In this document: positions 1-7,652 of the stretch, piece by piece | Numbering within the stretch: position 1 is the first letter of the stretch | Layout of the letters: the number at the start of each line of letters is the position of its first letter | NCBI GenBank assembly: GCA_002726395.1 | Contig: PBTA01000072.1 | Location: 1 to 16,475, forward strand | DNA length: 16,475 nt | Direction of reading: 5' to 3' | From: Methanobacteriota archaeon | GTDB taxonomy: Archaea; Thermoplasmatota; Poseidoniia; Poseidoniales; Poseidoniaceae | Made by a program: the position numbers and the translations under genes | The notes under the pieces: generated by a model | What the model was told of the DNA's origin: nothing | The model's input: only the letters and a program-made list of their open reading frames with translations | Databases searched by the model: none

Positions 1-2
1 TA

Positions 3-1886
3 GAAATCTACGCCTCTGATGGCATTAACCACCCAGCATCTGTATACATAATTCCAGTAGAATTGTACAATGAAGTTCCAGAACCTGAGTTCACATTAAC
101 TCGTCTTGGAAATGCCAGTGAAGATGAAGTTACACTTGACGGTACTGCTACCATCGACCCAGAAGGTGACACCCTCGAAATCGAATACTGGTCGAGCCTT
201 GACGGACAACTGTCATGGAATAATACCGAGGCAGGTAAAGTTTGGACTGGTTATCTTTCACGAGGAGTCCACTCTATAGAAATGAGAGTTGTCGATGACC
301 GGCCTGAACACATCAATGCAACGCGTGTAACTTCGATGCTCGTCGATGTTGAAAACTCACTCCCTCAAGCAGTGATTGAAACACCCGCCTCAACTCAAAC
401 ATATACGTCTGCGGAACTCATCTGGTTCTCTGCAAACGGTTCAGGAGATTACGATGCTGCGTGTTCAACGTTCCCTGTTGAAGGGGATTGGCATTGTGCT
501 GAGGCAGAACCCTTCAGCGGTTCAGAATATCTTGTTGTGGATTGGAGCAGTGACTTAGACGGACGTCTTATTCCCGAAAGCGAAGATTGGCTCATCTTTG
601 AAGGACGTTTGAGTGCCGGAACGCATACCATCACATTGAGTCTTGATGATGGGATTCACGACCCTGTTCTCGTATCTCGAACCGTTGAAGTTCTTCCTTC
701 AGCACCTCAATTAGATCTTCTCTCTCCGCTTGATGGAGATGCTTATTCCTCAAGTTTCCAAATACAATGGGATGCGCGAGAATCGGTTGACTATGACGGT
801 GATAATTTTACCATGTCCATCCGAAGTGACTTGCTCGACGAGCCCTTGTTCTCTGATGTGTCCTCTTCTCAGGTTCATACCTCTTCACTTCCAGCAGGAG
901 AACACACCATCAAAATAACCCTCACCGATGAGACTGGAATGGAGCAAATTTCGTTTATTAGCCTTACAATCGGGCAATCAAACCCAGTTGCAGTTCTCTT
1001 ACAACCCGTGAACCTACTTTCCATTGCCCCAGGAGAATCTGTTGTTTTAGAAGAACAATCGACTGATGCTGACGGTGATATGGAGGTTCGTGAATGGCGT
1101 CGTTGGCTTCTTACGGGCGGCTACGAGGTTCTCTCAACCATGAGTACTGATTCTGTTCAACTCTCTCCAGGCCAGCACCACCTTTCTTTGTATGTCAAAG
1201 ACAGCAGAGGTGCCTCTCATGAAGTACATGTCAACATAACTGTCCAATCGAGCTTGCCTCAACTCTCCAACCTCACCTTCACACCTGATGCTTTGATTGC
1301 TCAAGAGAAAAACACCTTCACCGTTCGAGTGATGATGAATGATCCGGATGGAACCACGCAAAGTGTTCGAGCAACCGTAGTGTTCAATGTCCAGAATTGG
1401 GCGTTCAATCTTAGCGATGAAGACGGCGATGGCTATTGGGAAGGCAGTATCGAAATGAACCCTGAATCTGCAGGTCGTCCAAACCTGAAAGTGATTGCAA
1501 CCGATGGATTAGGGGATGATGCGATGGTTGACATCATCAGTGTTACGCTCTATGTCGAGGAAGCAGAAGCCGACAGTAGAGTTGCTATGTTTATTGCAGC
1601 AACTTCAAGTTTCGTCGGAGTTCTGGTCATCATTGCAATCATTGCATTGCGTCGCCAAAAGAAGGCAGAACTCGCTATGATTGATACTTGGGATTCATTC
1701 GGCAGTTTCTCTTCATCGCCAACCAGTCAAGAAACATCTGAGAAACTTGAAGGTGGTGCAATTGACGGTGCACAAGAAGTTCTTGCAGAAGAAGAAATCC
1801 TCGAACAGCCGGACGCATCAGATTCGCAAGAAACCGGTGAATCTAAGCCAGTTACAGGCATCGATTTAGATTGGGATGACGTCTAA
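3..1886 (+). CDS. Surface protein with tandem PKD/Ig-like domains and C-terminal membrane anchor (5' end missing)
   Basis: The frame is open from base 3 with no stop upstream, so the gene begins outside the window. A TTG at 63 is in frame, but coding continues before it and it is unlikely to be the start. About 627 residues are visible. They form roughly five Ig/PKD-like beta domains, several ending in a recurring L-x-x-G-x-H-x-I-x-L-x-x-x-D strand (for example LPAGEHTIKITLTD, LSAGTHTITLSLDD). One acidic DEDGDGY loop occurs near 1420. A membrane helix is encoded at about 1581-1649, followed by RRQKK and a cytoplasmic tail of about 75 residues. The tail is rich in Glu, Ser and Asp and ends in DLDWDDV. 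The topology is type I: ectodomain outside, tail inside. Adhesion or cell-surface scaffolding is an inference; no catalytic motif is visible. The family assignment is only to the Ig-like fold. Confidence 0.85.
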   Translation, partial: EIYASDGINHPASVYIIPVELYNEVPEPEFTLTRLGNASEDEVTLDGTATIDPEGDTLEIEYWSSLDGQLSWNNTEAGKVWTGYLSRGVHSIEMRVVDDRPEHINATRVTSMLVDVENSLPQAVIETPASTQTYTSAELIWFSANGSGDYDAACSTFPVEGDWHCAEAEPFSGSEYLVVDWSSDLDGRLIPESEDWLIFEGRLSAGTHTITLSLDDGIHDPVLVSRTVEVLPSAPQLDLLSPLDGDAYSSSFQIQWDARESVDYDGDNFTMSIRSDLLDEPLFSDVSSSQVHTSSLPAGEHTIKITLTDETGMEQISFISLTIGQSNPVAVLLQPVNLLSIAPGESVVLEEQSTDADGDMEVREWRRWLLTGGYEVLSTMSTDSVQLSPGQHHLSLYVKDSRGASHEVHVNITVQSSLPQLSNLTFTPDALIAQEKNTFTVRVMMNDPDGTTQSVRATVVFNVQNWAFNLSDEDGDGYWEGSIEMNPESAGRPNLKVIATDGLGDDAMVDIISVTLYVEEAEADSRVAMFIAATSSFVGVLVIIAIIALRRQKKAELAMIDTWDSFGSFSSSPTSQETSEKLEGGAIDGAQEVLAEEEILEQPDASDSQETGESKPVTGIDLDWDDV

Positions 1887-1932
1887 GTTTTAACCTCAAA
1901 AATTCTTTAATCTAAGAGAGAAACCAACTGCT

Positions 1933-2736
1933 ATGGACACTTCTTGCTTCCGGCTCAATCAGCCAAATTCGTTCTCTTTGGCACAGATGCCTACGACAGC
2001 CCCCGAGGATTTTGATAAAGAAGTCTCTAAAAAGAGCGTAAAAAAGCTCACAAAGCGTATTCAAGCACTTCAAGAATTGATGTGGGCGGAACATAAACAG
2101 CGTCTTCTGGTTGTTTTACAGGCAATTGACACAGGTGGAAAAGATGGAACGATTCGAGCAGTTTTTGGTAGAACAAATCCACAAGGAGTCAAAGTTAAAT
2201 CGTTCAAACGCCCTACCGAAGAAGAGTTGTCTCACGATTATCTGTGGAGAGTGCATCCGCATGTTCCTGGAAATGGCGAAATTGTCGTATTCAATCGAAG
2301 TCATTACGAAGATGTCTTAGTCGTCAAAGTTCACGAATATGCGCCGTTGGAAGTTATTGAGAAACGCTATCAGCATATTCTTAATTTTGAACAAATGCTT
2401 GCAGATGAAGGTACAACCGTCATCAAAATATTTCTTCACATCTCAAAAGATGAACAGAAAAGACGTCTTGAAGACCGATTAAATCAACCGGAAAAGAATT
2501 GGAAGTTTGAGATGGGTGACATCAAGGAAAGATCGTATTGGGACCAATATCAACAGGTCTTTGAGACGATGATTCAAGAGACTTCTACAGAAGTTGCACC
2601 ATGGTACGTCGTACCTGCCAACAATAAAAAATACAGGAATGAAATTATTTCTTCAATTATTGTTGAAACATTAGAAGACCTCAATATGCAATGGCCAAAA
2701 CCTGCTGAAGGTCTTGAAAATATTCGAATCGAGTGA
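1933..2736 (+). CDS. ppk2: Polyphosphate kinase 2 family protein (class III-like polyphosphate:nucleotide phosphotransferase)
   Basis: The 267-residue product is full length for single-domain PPK2 enzymes, which move phosphate between inorganic polyphosphate and AMP, ADP or other nucleotides in the cytoplasm. The P-loop AIDTGGKDGTIR lies at residues 64-75. The family block NPQGVKVKSFKRPTEEEL (82-99) and HDYLWR (101-106) follow. The Walker B region VVFNRSHYEDVLVVKVH is at 118-134, and the lid with DRLNQPEKNWKF and ERSYWDQY at about 181-206. The NPQG...EEELxHDYLWR block resembles the class III (AMP-using) branch best, but substrate cannot be settled by eye. ATG 1933 is chosen because FRLNQPNSFSL matches the usual family N-terminus; ATG 1987 would remove it. 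No clear Shine-Dalgarno site precedes it. It follows the upstream surface-protein gene by 46 bases and converges at 4 bases on the GT2 gene. Confidence 0.92.
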   Translation: MDTSCFRLNQPNSFSLAQMPTTAPEDFDKEVSKKSVKKLTKRIQALQELMWAEHKQRLLVVLQAIDTGGKDGTIRAVFGRTNPQGVKVKSFKRPTEEELSHDYLWRVHPHVPGNGEIVVFNRSHYEDVLVVKVHEYAPLEVIEKRYQHILNFEQMLADEGTTVIKIFLHISKDEQKRRLEDRLNQPEKNWKFEMGDIKERSYWDQYQQVFETMIQETSTEVAPWYVVPANNKKYRNEIISSIIVETLEDLNMQWPKPAEGLENIRIE

Positions 2737-2740
2737 AGAA

Positions 2741-3517
2741 TCACTTCTTTTGCTCAGGCAAATCCTTGTTCAGTGAATCAGGATTTGATTCACGGCTTCC
2801 CCAAGGTGATACGGTTCGATGCAAACCGACCCGTCGGGCAAAAAGGAACTTGAAATTCTTCCAGCCATCACCCCATGTATGGATTTCTGCTTCACCAACT
2901 CTTGGGCGATAGGGAACAGAGATTTCAACAGCCTTTTTCTTGCCAAGGACTCGACGTGCAAGGATTTTCATTTCTTCTGAAAGAGGCATCCCATCGTTGG
3001 TTGGCCGCATAGCATCGTTGTCGAAAATGGATTTACGGAATACCCACATTCCAGATTGAGAATCTTTGATACCGTAGCCAAACAGCATTCGAGCAGTGAA
3101 TGAAAGTGCCCAATTTCCAAAGCCATGGATTCCAGACATTGAGCCATCTTCTGCCAGTGAAAGTCGGTCACAGGTAATGAAATCAAGGTCATCATCGATT
3201 AAACGCTTCACTAAGGTTGGAACCAATTCAGCAGGATATGTGCAGTCAGCATCCATCGTCACGATAATGTCGTTTTTCGCGACATCAAATCCAGTTCGGT
3301 AGGCTCGGCCGTATCCTTTTCGTGTTTCAAGATGGACTCGGATTTTCTTTTCCAAAGCGATTTCACGTGTTCGGTCGGTTGAGTTGCCGTCAACGATCAT
3401 GATTTCGAGGTCTTTACACCACCCACGAGGAATTGCATCAATAGTAGGTCCGAGTGCCTCCTCCTCATTTCTTGTCGGAAGAATTACGGTAACCGTTACA
3501 GGGAGTTTATCGCCCAT
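2741..3517 (-). CDS. GT2 family glycosyltransferase, Dpm1-like (polyprenyl-phosphate sugar transferase type)
   Basis: The 258-residue product has a GT-A fold of the dolichol-phosphate mannosyl/glucosyltransferase type. Visible motifs are VILPTRNEEEALG (residues 11-23), IMIVDGNSTDRT (39-50), the KGYGRAYRTG block (67-76), and the DAD metal/nucleotide-sugar motif in MDADCTYPAE (88-97). The acceptor-side region DSQSGMWVFRK follows. There is no C-terminal membrane helix, so this is a soluble or peripheral catalytic form acting at the cytoplasmic face. The likely reaction is transfer of a sugar from a nucleotide sugar to a polyprenyl phosphate for N-glycan or surface-glycan assembly; the sugar is not predictable. 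The frame stays open upstream to an ATG at 3703, but that would overlap the divergent GT4 gene and add 62 residues of non-family sequence, so ATG 3517 is preferred. It diverges from the GT4 gene and converges on ppk2. Confidence 0.88.
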   Translation of the reverse strand: MGDKLPVTVTVILPTRNEEEALGPTIDAIPRGWCKDLEIMIVDGNSTDRTREIALEKKIRVHLETRKGYGRAYRTGFDVAKNDIIVTMDADCTYPAELVPTLVKRLIDDDLDFITCDRLSLAEDGSMSGIHGFGNWALSFTARMLFGYGIKDSQSGMWVFRKSIFDNDAMRPTNDGMPLSEEMKILARRVLGKKKAVEISVPYRPRVGEAEIHTWGDGWKNFKFLFARRVGLHRTVSPWGSRESNPDSLNKDLPEQKK

Positions 3518-3622
3518 GTAACGCCCACTTTCCTCACCCCCTTGAAGGCATTGGGTTGAAAAGTCGGTATTTTTGAGGTTGTTATCGGTGACTTTGAAAC
3601 CACCACGGCCTCTGCCGCACAC
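3518..3622. promoter_or_regulatory. Divergent promoter spacer between GT2 and GT4 genes
   Basis: This 105-base spacer must hold the start signals for both flanking glycosyltransferase genes. The only AT-rich stretch is TATTTTT at 3568-3574, about 50 bases from either start codon. It reads as a weak TATA-like box on either strand. No Shine-Dalgarno site precedes ATG 3623. The minus-strand gene has a GAGG about 14 bases before ATG 3517. Promoter identity is inferred from position only. Confidence 0.35.
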
Positions 3623-4891
3623 ATGCACATTGCCATGGTATCCGGTGAATACCCCCCTCGATGGGGCGGTATCGGTTCTGTGGTCTACCATTTGGCTGGG
3701 CATTTAGCACAGCGAGGTCATAACATTAGTATCATCACTCGTGCACACAAAGGACGTGCTCCTCCACAACAGGGTGTGTCGGTAATTGAAGTTCCTTGGC
3801 TCAAAGCGCCAATGGCTTTTACTCGTTCATACGGAAAACATGCATTGAGTGCGCTCAAAGTTCTCCATCAACGAGAGCCAATCGATGTTGTTCACACCCT
3901 CTTGCCTTTAGTGAGTTGGACAAAAAAAGAATTTAGGATGGTCGAAGATACAATTGCTCCAGTCGTTTCAGCACTTAACGGAAGTTGGATTGGTGAGCGT
4001 GAAGGTATGCGTCTGGCAGCCAAGCATCGTGAATCTGCAACCTGGAAAAACCCAAACGACCTTGCGATATTGACCACTGCAAAATGGTATGCAAAATACG
4101 AGCAAGCGGGGGTAACTGAATCGTCGATGTGTGTAGCCATCAGTGAATCGACCAAGCAAGAGTTCCAGCGATGGTATTCTCCTCCCGAGCACTGGAATTG
4201 TGAAACGGTTTTGTATGGCGTGGACCATTTGGTATTTCGACCGCTTAACACCGATAATGAAGAGGAACAACTTGAGCATGAAGCAATTCGAAAGAAGTAC
4301 GACGCAGCCGATGAAGATGCTTTGTGCGGACGTGCTTCCAAAGCGACTCCTCTCTTGCTCGCAGTTGGACGACTTGTGGCCCGAAAAGGTCACAGAACTT
4401 TGTTACGAGCCATGCCTGAGATTCTACGCCGATATCCAGGTGCGCGTTTGTGCATAATTGGGCGAGGTCACATGGGGAAAACCCTCCTCAAGCAAGCTAA
4501 GAAACTCGGCGTGGGTCATGCGGTCTTCATTCGCCCAGGCATGTCTTTTGAAGACTTAGCACAGCACTTCCGTAGTGCGGATTTGGTCGTTTATCCTTCA
4601 TACTATGAGGGTCAAGGATTGATTCCATTAGAGGCATTGGCAAGCGGGACGCCCGTCGTTACAGTCGACCAAGCTCCTCTCACAGAAATGATTGATTCAA
4701 CGGTTGGAGAATTGTTTGAAACGGGTAATCCGGCTGATTTAGCGAATGCAGTCTGCCGTTCTCTGGATGACCCTGAAGGTCGAACTGCCCAAGCACTCAG
4801 AGGTCGAGAACGAGTCCTTGACACCTATACCTATGAACACAATGCAGAAGATTACGAACAGATCTATCAAAACCTCGTAACCGCTTCTTGA
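3623..4891 (+). CDS. GT4 family glycosyltransferase (GT-B fold)
   Basis: The 422-residue product has the usual length and two-domain GT-B layout of GT4 retaining glycosyltransferases. The N-terminal domain begins MHIAMVSGEYPPRWGGIGSV, with the glycine-rich loop at residues 15-20. The C-terminal nucleotide-sugar domain starts near AVGRLVARKGHRTLL (from residue 247) and includes the E-x7-E donor motif EGQGLIPLE (E329 and E337), then ALASGTPVV. A hydrophilic stretch around residues 210-240 (NEEEQLEHEAIRKKYDAADED) looks like an insertion before the second domain. There is no signal peptide or membrane helix, so it is a cytoplasmic or membrane-peripheral enzyme. It probably extends a lipid-linked or surface glycan together with the divergent GT2 enzyme; donor and acceptor are unknown. 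ATG 3623 is chosen because it gives the canonical N-terminal strand. Confidence 0.92.
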   Translation: MHIAMVSGEYPPRWGGIGSVVYHLAGHLAQRGHNISIITRAHKGRAPPQQGVSVIEVPWLKAPMAFTRSYGKHALSALKVLHQREPIDVVHTLLPLVSWTKKEFRMVEDTIAPVVSALNGSWIGEREGMRLAAKHRESATWKNPNDLAILTTAKWYAKYEQAGVTESSMCVAISESTKQEFQRWYSPPEHWNCETVLYGVDHLVFRPLNTDNEEEQLEHEAIRKKYDAADEDALCGRASKATPLLLAVGRLVARKGHRTLLRAMPEILRRYPGARLCIIGRGHMGKTLLKQAKKLGVGHAVFIRPGMSFEDLAQHFRSADLVVYPSYYEGQGLIPLEALASGTPVVTVDQAPLTEMIDSTVGELFETGNPADLANAVCRSLDDPEGRTAQALRGRERVLDTYTYEHNAEDYEQIYQNLVTAS

Positions 4892-4918
4892 ATGATTAGT
4901 ATTATCCCCATCATACAG

Positions 4919-4929
4919 CGTGGTCCACG
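4919..4929. repeat. Short palindrome CGTGGTCCACG
   Basis: This is a perfect 5-base inverted repeat around one central base, located 28 bases after the GT4 stop. It could be a regulator site or part of a transcript end. At this length it could also be chance, and no second copy was noticed. Confidence 0.2.
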
Positions 4930-5008
4930 TTCAATTCCTCTTTGGCGATAATGCCGATGAATTCTGTCAATGAATTGATTTTTCATTCACGTTTCGAGTA
5001 AATCTCAA

Positions 5009-5027
5009 TGACACCCTACGGGTGTCA
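5009..5027. promoter_or_regulatory. Perfect 19-base inverted repeat upstream of TSP3 gene (copy 1)
   Basis: The sequence is TGACACCCTACGGGTGTCA: 8-base arms that pair perfectly around a TAC centre, ending 45 bases before ATG 5073. A near-identical element lies upstream of the other TSP3 surface-protein gene at 10520-10538. The only arm difference, A/T here and C/G there, is matched on both sides. It could be an operator for a dimeric regulator or an RNA hairpin in the leader. It is not followed by a T run, so an intrinsic terminator is unlikely. Confidence 0.6.
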
Positions 5028-5072
5028 GCGAGAAGGCGCGGTGTTCATAGGCACACCACCTATTGGATAACC

Positions 5073-7652
5073 ATGCTCGCGAAGCGGTTGATGGCCATCT
5101 GCCTCGCCGCGATGATGCTTTCTATGCTGCCCCCTGTATCTGCAGATGACGACATCCAGAGTGCGAATCCTCTTACCGATGGCGTTACGTCCAACGGTTA
5201 TGTCTGCGACCCTGATTGCGATGCTGGACAAGACAAAGCCGATTTTTGGAAAGTCGAAGCACGCAAGGGAGATATTGTCCAAGTTTCTTTTTCCGGTTCG
5301 ATGAACGGTCCTGCATGGTGGTGTCCTGGTGATGGATGGACGGGTCGATTTTCGTTGCTCGATGCTCAGGGTGGCGTCATTGTTGATACCTATGCAGATG
5401 ACAATGCCGCCTCCAAAGTACTTTCCACGACCGTAAACACTGCGAGTTATGTCTATGTCAAAGTCAAGGCCGATGACTCATGGTGTAACGATGGTTTTGA
5501 TTATACGCTCACGCCTTCAATCGACAAAGCAAACCGTGATTACGATGAAGACGGATTCATCGATAATGACGATGACTGTGATGATCTTGTAGGAACTTCT
5601 ACGAACGATCGAAAGGGTTGTACTGATTCGGATTCAGACGGTTGGTCAGACCCTGATTCAGGATGGGGGCCACAAAATGGAGCTGACGCTTTTGTCAATG
5701 AAAACTCACAATGGCTTGACAGTGATAACGACGGTTATGGCGACAATTTAGACGGATTTGAAGGCGACCATTGCCCATTCCGTAGAGGCTATTCGGTTCT
5801 TGACCGCTACGGTTGCTTGGATTCCGATGGCGATGGTTACTCAAACGAAGACCCCGGTGCTTTGGACGGCGTCACTGCATGGTTTGCTCATCCAGTTGGC
5901 TTTGGTGATGCCTTCCCGCTTGATGCGACCCAATGGAACGATACCGATGGTGATGGTTATGGTGATAATTGGGAAGATGGAGATTGGAACCTTTCTCGAG
6001 CAGGATGGGGTATTGGTTCATGGCTGTTTAATGCCTCAACTCCAGACGCATGTCCTTTCATTACCGGCACTTCAACTGGTGACAGGTTCGGTTGCACCGA
6101 TACCGATGGCGATGGATTTTCAGACGGTGATCTCAATTGGACCAAGTCCAACGGTTCAGATGCATTCCCATTGGAACCATCACAATGGCAAGACCGTGAT
6201 TTTGACGGTTGGGGTGATAATCAATCAGAAGGTGCTCTTCAAGTCGATGACTTCCCAGATAATCCAACTCAATGGGCCGATACCGATGAAGATGGTTGGG
6301 GTGATAATCAATCATACGGAGCGACACAAGTCGATGATTTCCCGTTCATTGAATCTCAATATCGAGACACTGATGGCGACGGATATGGCGATAACCTTGG
6401 CGGCTTTGAAGGCGACGTTTGCGTATTTTCTTCTGCTGAAGAAGTCGAATCTGGCTGGATATCACGCTACGACCGTCTTGGATGTCGGGATGTAGATTCC
6501 GATGGATATTCCGACCCGAGTAGCGATTGGATTGCCCACCCGAATGGGTTCGCAGATGCTTTCCCAGATGACGAAAGTCAGTGGTATGATACCGATGATG
6601 ACGGCTATGGTGACAACCTCGAATATTTCGATGGTCAAACCCTGAGGGTTGCTTATCGTGGTGATGGTTGCAGAACGACAGAAGGCTCCTCAACTTTTGA
6701 CCGCTGGGGATGTCCAGACAGTGATGAAGACGGATGGTCCGACCCAACCAGTTCTTGGTTAGCAAGTCCTGGCGGAAAGGGCGATGCTTGGCCGATGGAT
6801 GTCACTCAATGGCACGATATTGACGGCGATGGACGTGGCGACAATCCTCTTGGAACGACTGCCGATGTCTGTCCGACACAGGCTGGGACGTCTGTAGGTC
6901 CATCTTCTGGTGGTGACCGTTGGGGTTGTCCTGATACAGATGGAGACGGATGGTCGGATTTAGGAGATGCATTCATCCATGAGCCAACTCAATCCCGTGA
7001 TACCGATGGTGATGGTTTTGGAGATTCAAAGGACGGCAACCAAGGCGATGCCTGTCCTGAAGTTCGAGGAACTTCACTTCTTGATCGTTTAGGCTGTCGA
7101 GACACCGATGGCGATGGGTGGTCAGACCCTACTGATTCTTGGCAAGCTCATCCCTACGGTTCAGCGGACTCATTCCCGACAGAATCGCTCCAATGGCGAG
7201 ATTCAGACGGTGACGGTTTTGGCGATGTTCCGTTGGGAGCACTCCGAGATGATTGTCCGGATGTTGCTGGAATCTCAATGCGTGATACCCAAGGCTGCGT
7301 TGATTCCAATGGTGACGGTTGGTCCGATTCGTATGGAGAGTTCTCTGCCGCAGTCGCTATCTTGGGAGAAGACCCAGCAGCATCATGGTTGACGTATCTC
7401 GTGATTGGATTTGGGTTCATTCTCGGGGCGACTTTAGCCCTCATTGTTCGCAAGGGCAGAGACAATGACCTGATTCAAGATGAATTGTTTGAGTCGAAAG
7501 AAACCGCTGAACTCGATGCTCTGACATTGGAATCTATGCCAGCTCCAATGATACCTTTGGAAAACCTCCCCCCGCTTCCAATTCCAGAGGGAATGGAGAT
7601 GCCTCCACCTGCGCTACCTGCACCAGAAGAAGGAGGTGAAGTCAATGAGTGA
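5073..7652 (+). CDS. Secreted TSP3-repeat surface protein with proline-rich cytoplasmic tail
   Basis: The product is 859 residues. A signal peptide, MLAKRLMAICLAAMMLSMLP to about VSA24, makes ATG 5073 the likely start; an in-frame GTG at 5022 would put 17 polar residues in front of it and lies inside the inverted repeat. Residues about 28-150 resemble a pre-peptidase C-terminal (PPC-like) beta domain (ADFWKVEARKGDIVQVSFSG ... YVYVKVKADD ... DYTLTPS) with several Cys. Residues 156-753 are Asp-rich TSP3-type calcium repeats. A membrane helix (about 772-792) is followed by RKGR and a tail of about 66 residues ending in a proline-rich stretch (ENLPPLPIPEG, then PPPALPAPEE). The protein is probably a Ca2+-stiffened envelope stalk. 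It is first in a three-gene unit, and its stop overlaps the next start by 8 bases. Confidence 0.88.
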   Translation: MLAKRLMAICLAAMMLSMLPPVSADDDIQSANPLTDGVTSNGYVCDPDCDAGQDKADFWKVEARKGDIVQVSFSGSMNGPAWWCPGDGWTGRFSLLDAQGGVIVDTYADDNAASKVLSTTVNTASYVYVKVKADDSWCNDGFDYTLTPSIDKANRDYDEDGFIDNDDDCDDLVGTSTNDRKGCTDSDSDGWSDPDSGWGPQNGADAFVNENSQWLDSDNDGYGDNLDGFEGDHCPFRRGYSVLDRYGCLDSDGDGYSNEDPGALDGVTAWFAHPVGFGDAFPLDATQWNDTDGDGYGDNWEDGDWNLSRAGWGIGSWLFNASTPDACPFITGTSTGDRFGCTDTDGDGFSDGDLNWTKSNGSDAFPLEPSQWQDRDFDGWGDNQSEGALQVDDFPDNPTQWADTDEDGWGDNQSYGATQVDDFPFIESQYRDTDGDGYGDNLGGFEGDVCVFSSAEEVESGWISRYDRLGCRDVDSDGYSDPSSDWIAHPNGFADAFPDDESQWYDTDDDGYGDNLEYFDGQTLRVAYRGDGCRTTEGSSTFDRWGCPDSDEDGWSDPTSSWLASPGGKGDAWPMDVTQWHDIDGDGRGDNPLGTTADVCPTQAGTSVGPSSGGDRWGCPDTDGDGWSDLGDAFIHEPTQSRDTDGDGFGDSKDGNQGDACPEVRGTSLLDRLGCRDTDGDGWSDPTDSWQAHPYGSADSFPTESLQWRDSDGDGFGDVPLGALRDDCPDVAGISMRDTQGCVDSNGDGWSDSYGEFSAAVAILGEDPAASWLTYLVIGFGFILGATLALIVRKGRDNDLIQDELFESKETAELDALTLESMPAPMIPLENLPPLPIPEGMEMPPPALPAPEEGGEVNE
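5538..7331 (+). repeat. TSP3-type Asp-rich calcium repeats, nine QWxDxDxDGxGDN modules
   Basis: The encoded repeat is composite. A QW-x-D-x-D-x-DG-x-GDN loop occurs nine times with variants (for example QWNDTDGDGYGDN, QWYDTDDDGYGDN, QWRDSDGDGFGDV). It usually alternates with a DR-x-GC-x-D-x-D-x-DG-x-SDP loop and linkers containing CP, GTS and DAFP. The alternating Asp residues match calcium-binding TSP3/EF-like loops. Regularly placed Cys residues suggest disulfides between loops. Underlying codons also repeat (GATACCGATGGTGATGG is frequent), so the DNA is internally repetitive. Confidence 0.85.
7631..7639 (+). promoter_or_regulatory. Strong Shine-Dalgarno site for the second gene of the operon
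   Basis: AGGAGGTGA lies 5 bases before ATG 7645, inside the end of the upstream coding region. It matches the 16S anti-Shine-Dalgarno consensus fully. It decides the start in favour of ATG 7645 over an in-frame GTG at 7636, which falls within the site itself. It implies translational coupling between the two overlapping genes. Confidence 0.85.

Larger units (their letters stand above)
4892..5072. promoter_or_regulatory. Upstream region of the TSP3 surface-protein operon
   Basis: This 181-base gap carries no gene. It holds a short perfect palindrome at 4919-4929 and a weak AATGAA/TTCATT inverted repeat (4969-4974 with 4982-4987) beside a T run that could end the GT4 transcript. An AT-rich GAGTAAATCTCAA stretch precedes a strong 19-base inverted repeat at 5009-5027. 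No obvious Shine-Dalgarno site precedes ATG 5073. A promoter for the three downstream genes must lie here, but its exact elements are not readable with confidence. Confidence 0.45.

Noticed and set aside
3518..3703. An N-terminal extension of the GT2 gene to ATG 3703.
   Set aside because: It would overlap the divergent GT4 coding region and adds sequence unrelated to the GT2 family.
3892..4393. Two overlapping antisense frames of about 140-150 codons opposite the GT4 gene.
   Set aside because: Both lie wholly within a gene with clear conserved motifs and resemble no family.
5009..5027. The CCTACGGG core of both inverted repeats equals the core of a common bacterial 16S rRNA primer site.
   Set aside because: Flanking bases do not match 16S rRNA and the sequence is explained by its own symmetry; no rRNA gene is present.
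5022..5072. A GTG start at 5022 for the TSP3 gene.
   Set aside because: It begins inside the inverted repeat and adds a polar, basic segment before a well-formed signal peptide that starts at ATG 5073.
5798..5816. ACCGCTACGGT inside the TSP3 gene as a third copy of the upstream inverted repeat.
   Set aside because: Only 4-base arms, a different centre, and it is explained by the conserved DR-x-G codons.
5758..6495. A 245-codon plus-strand frame rich in Met, Ile and Pro, overlapping the TSP3 gene.
   Set aside because: It is a frame-shifted shadow of the repeated Asp-Gly codons, with no start signal and low-complexity composition.
6346..6765. A 139-codon antisense frame rich in His and Arg opposite the TSP3 repeats.
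   Set aside because: The composition is what the complement of repeated GAT/GAC-GGT codons gives; no independent signal supports it.
5538..7331. Regular short DNA repeats that might suggest a CRISPR or satellite array.
   Set aside because: They stay in one reading frame, vary mostly at third codon positions and encode Asp-rich calcium loops; there are no uniform repeats and spacers.
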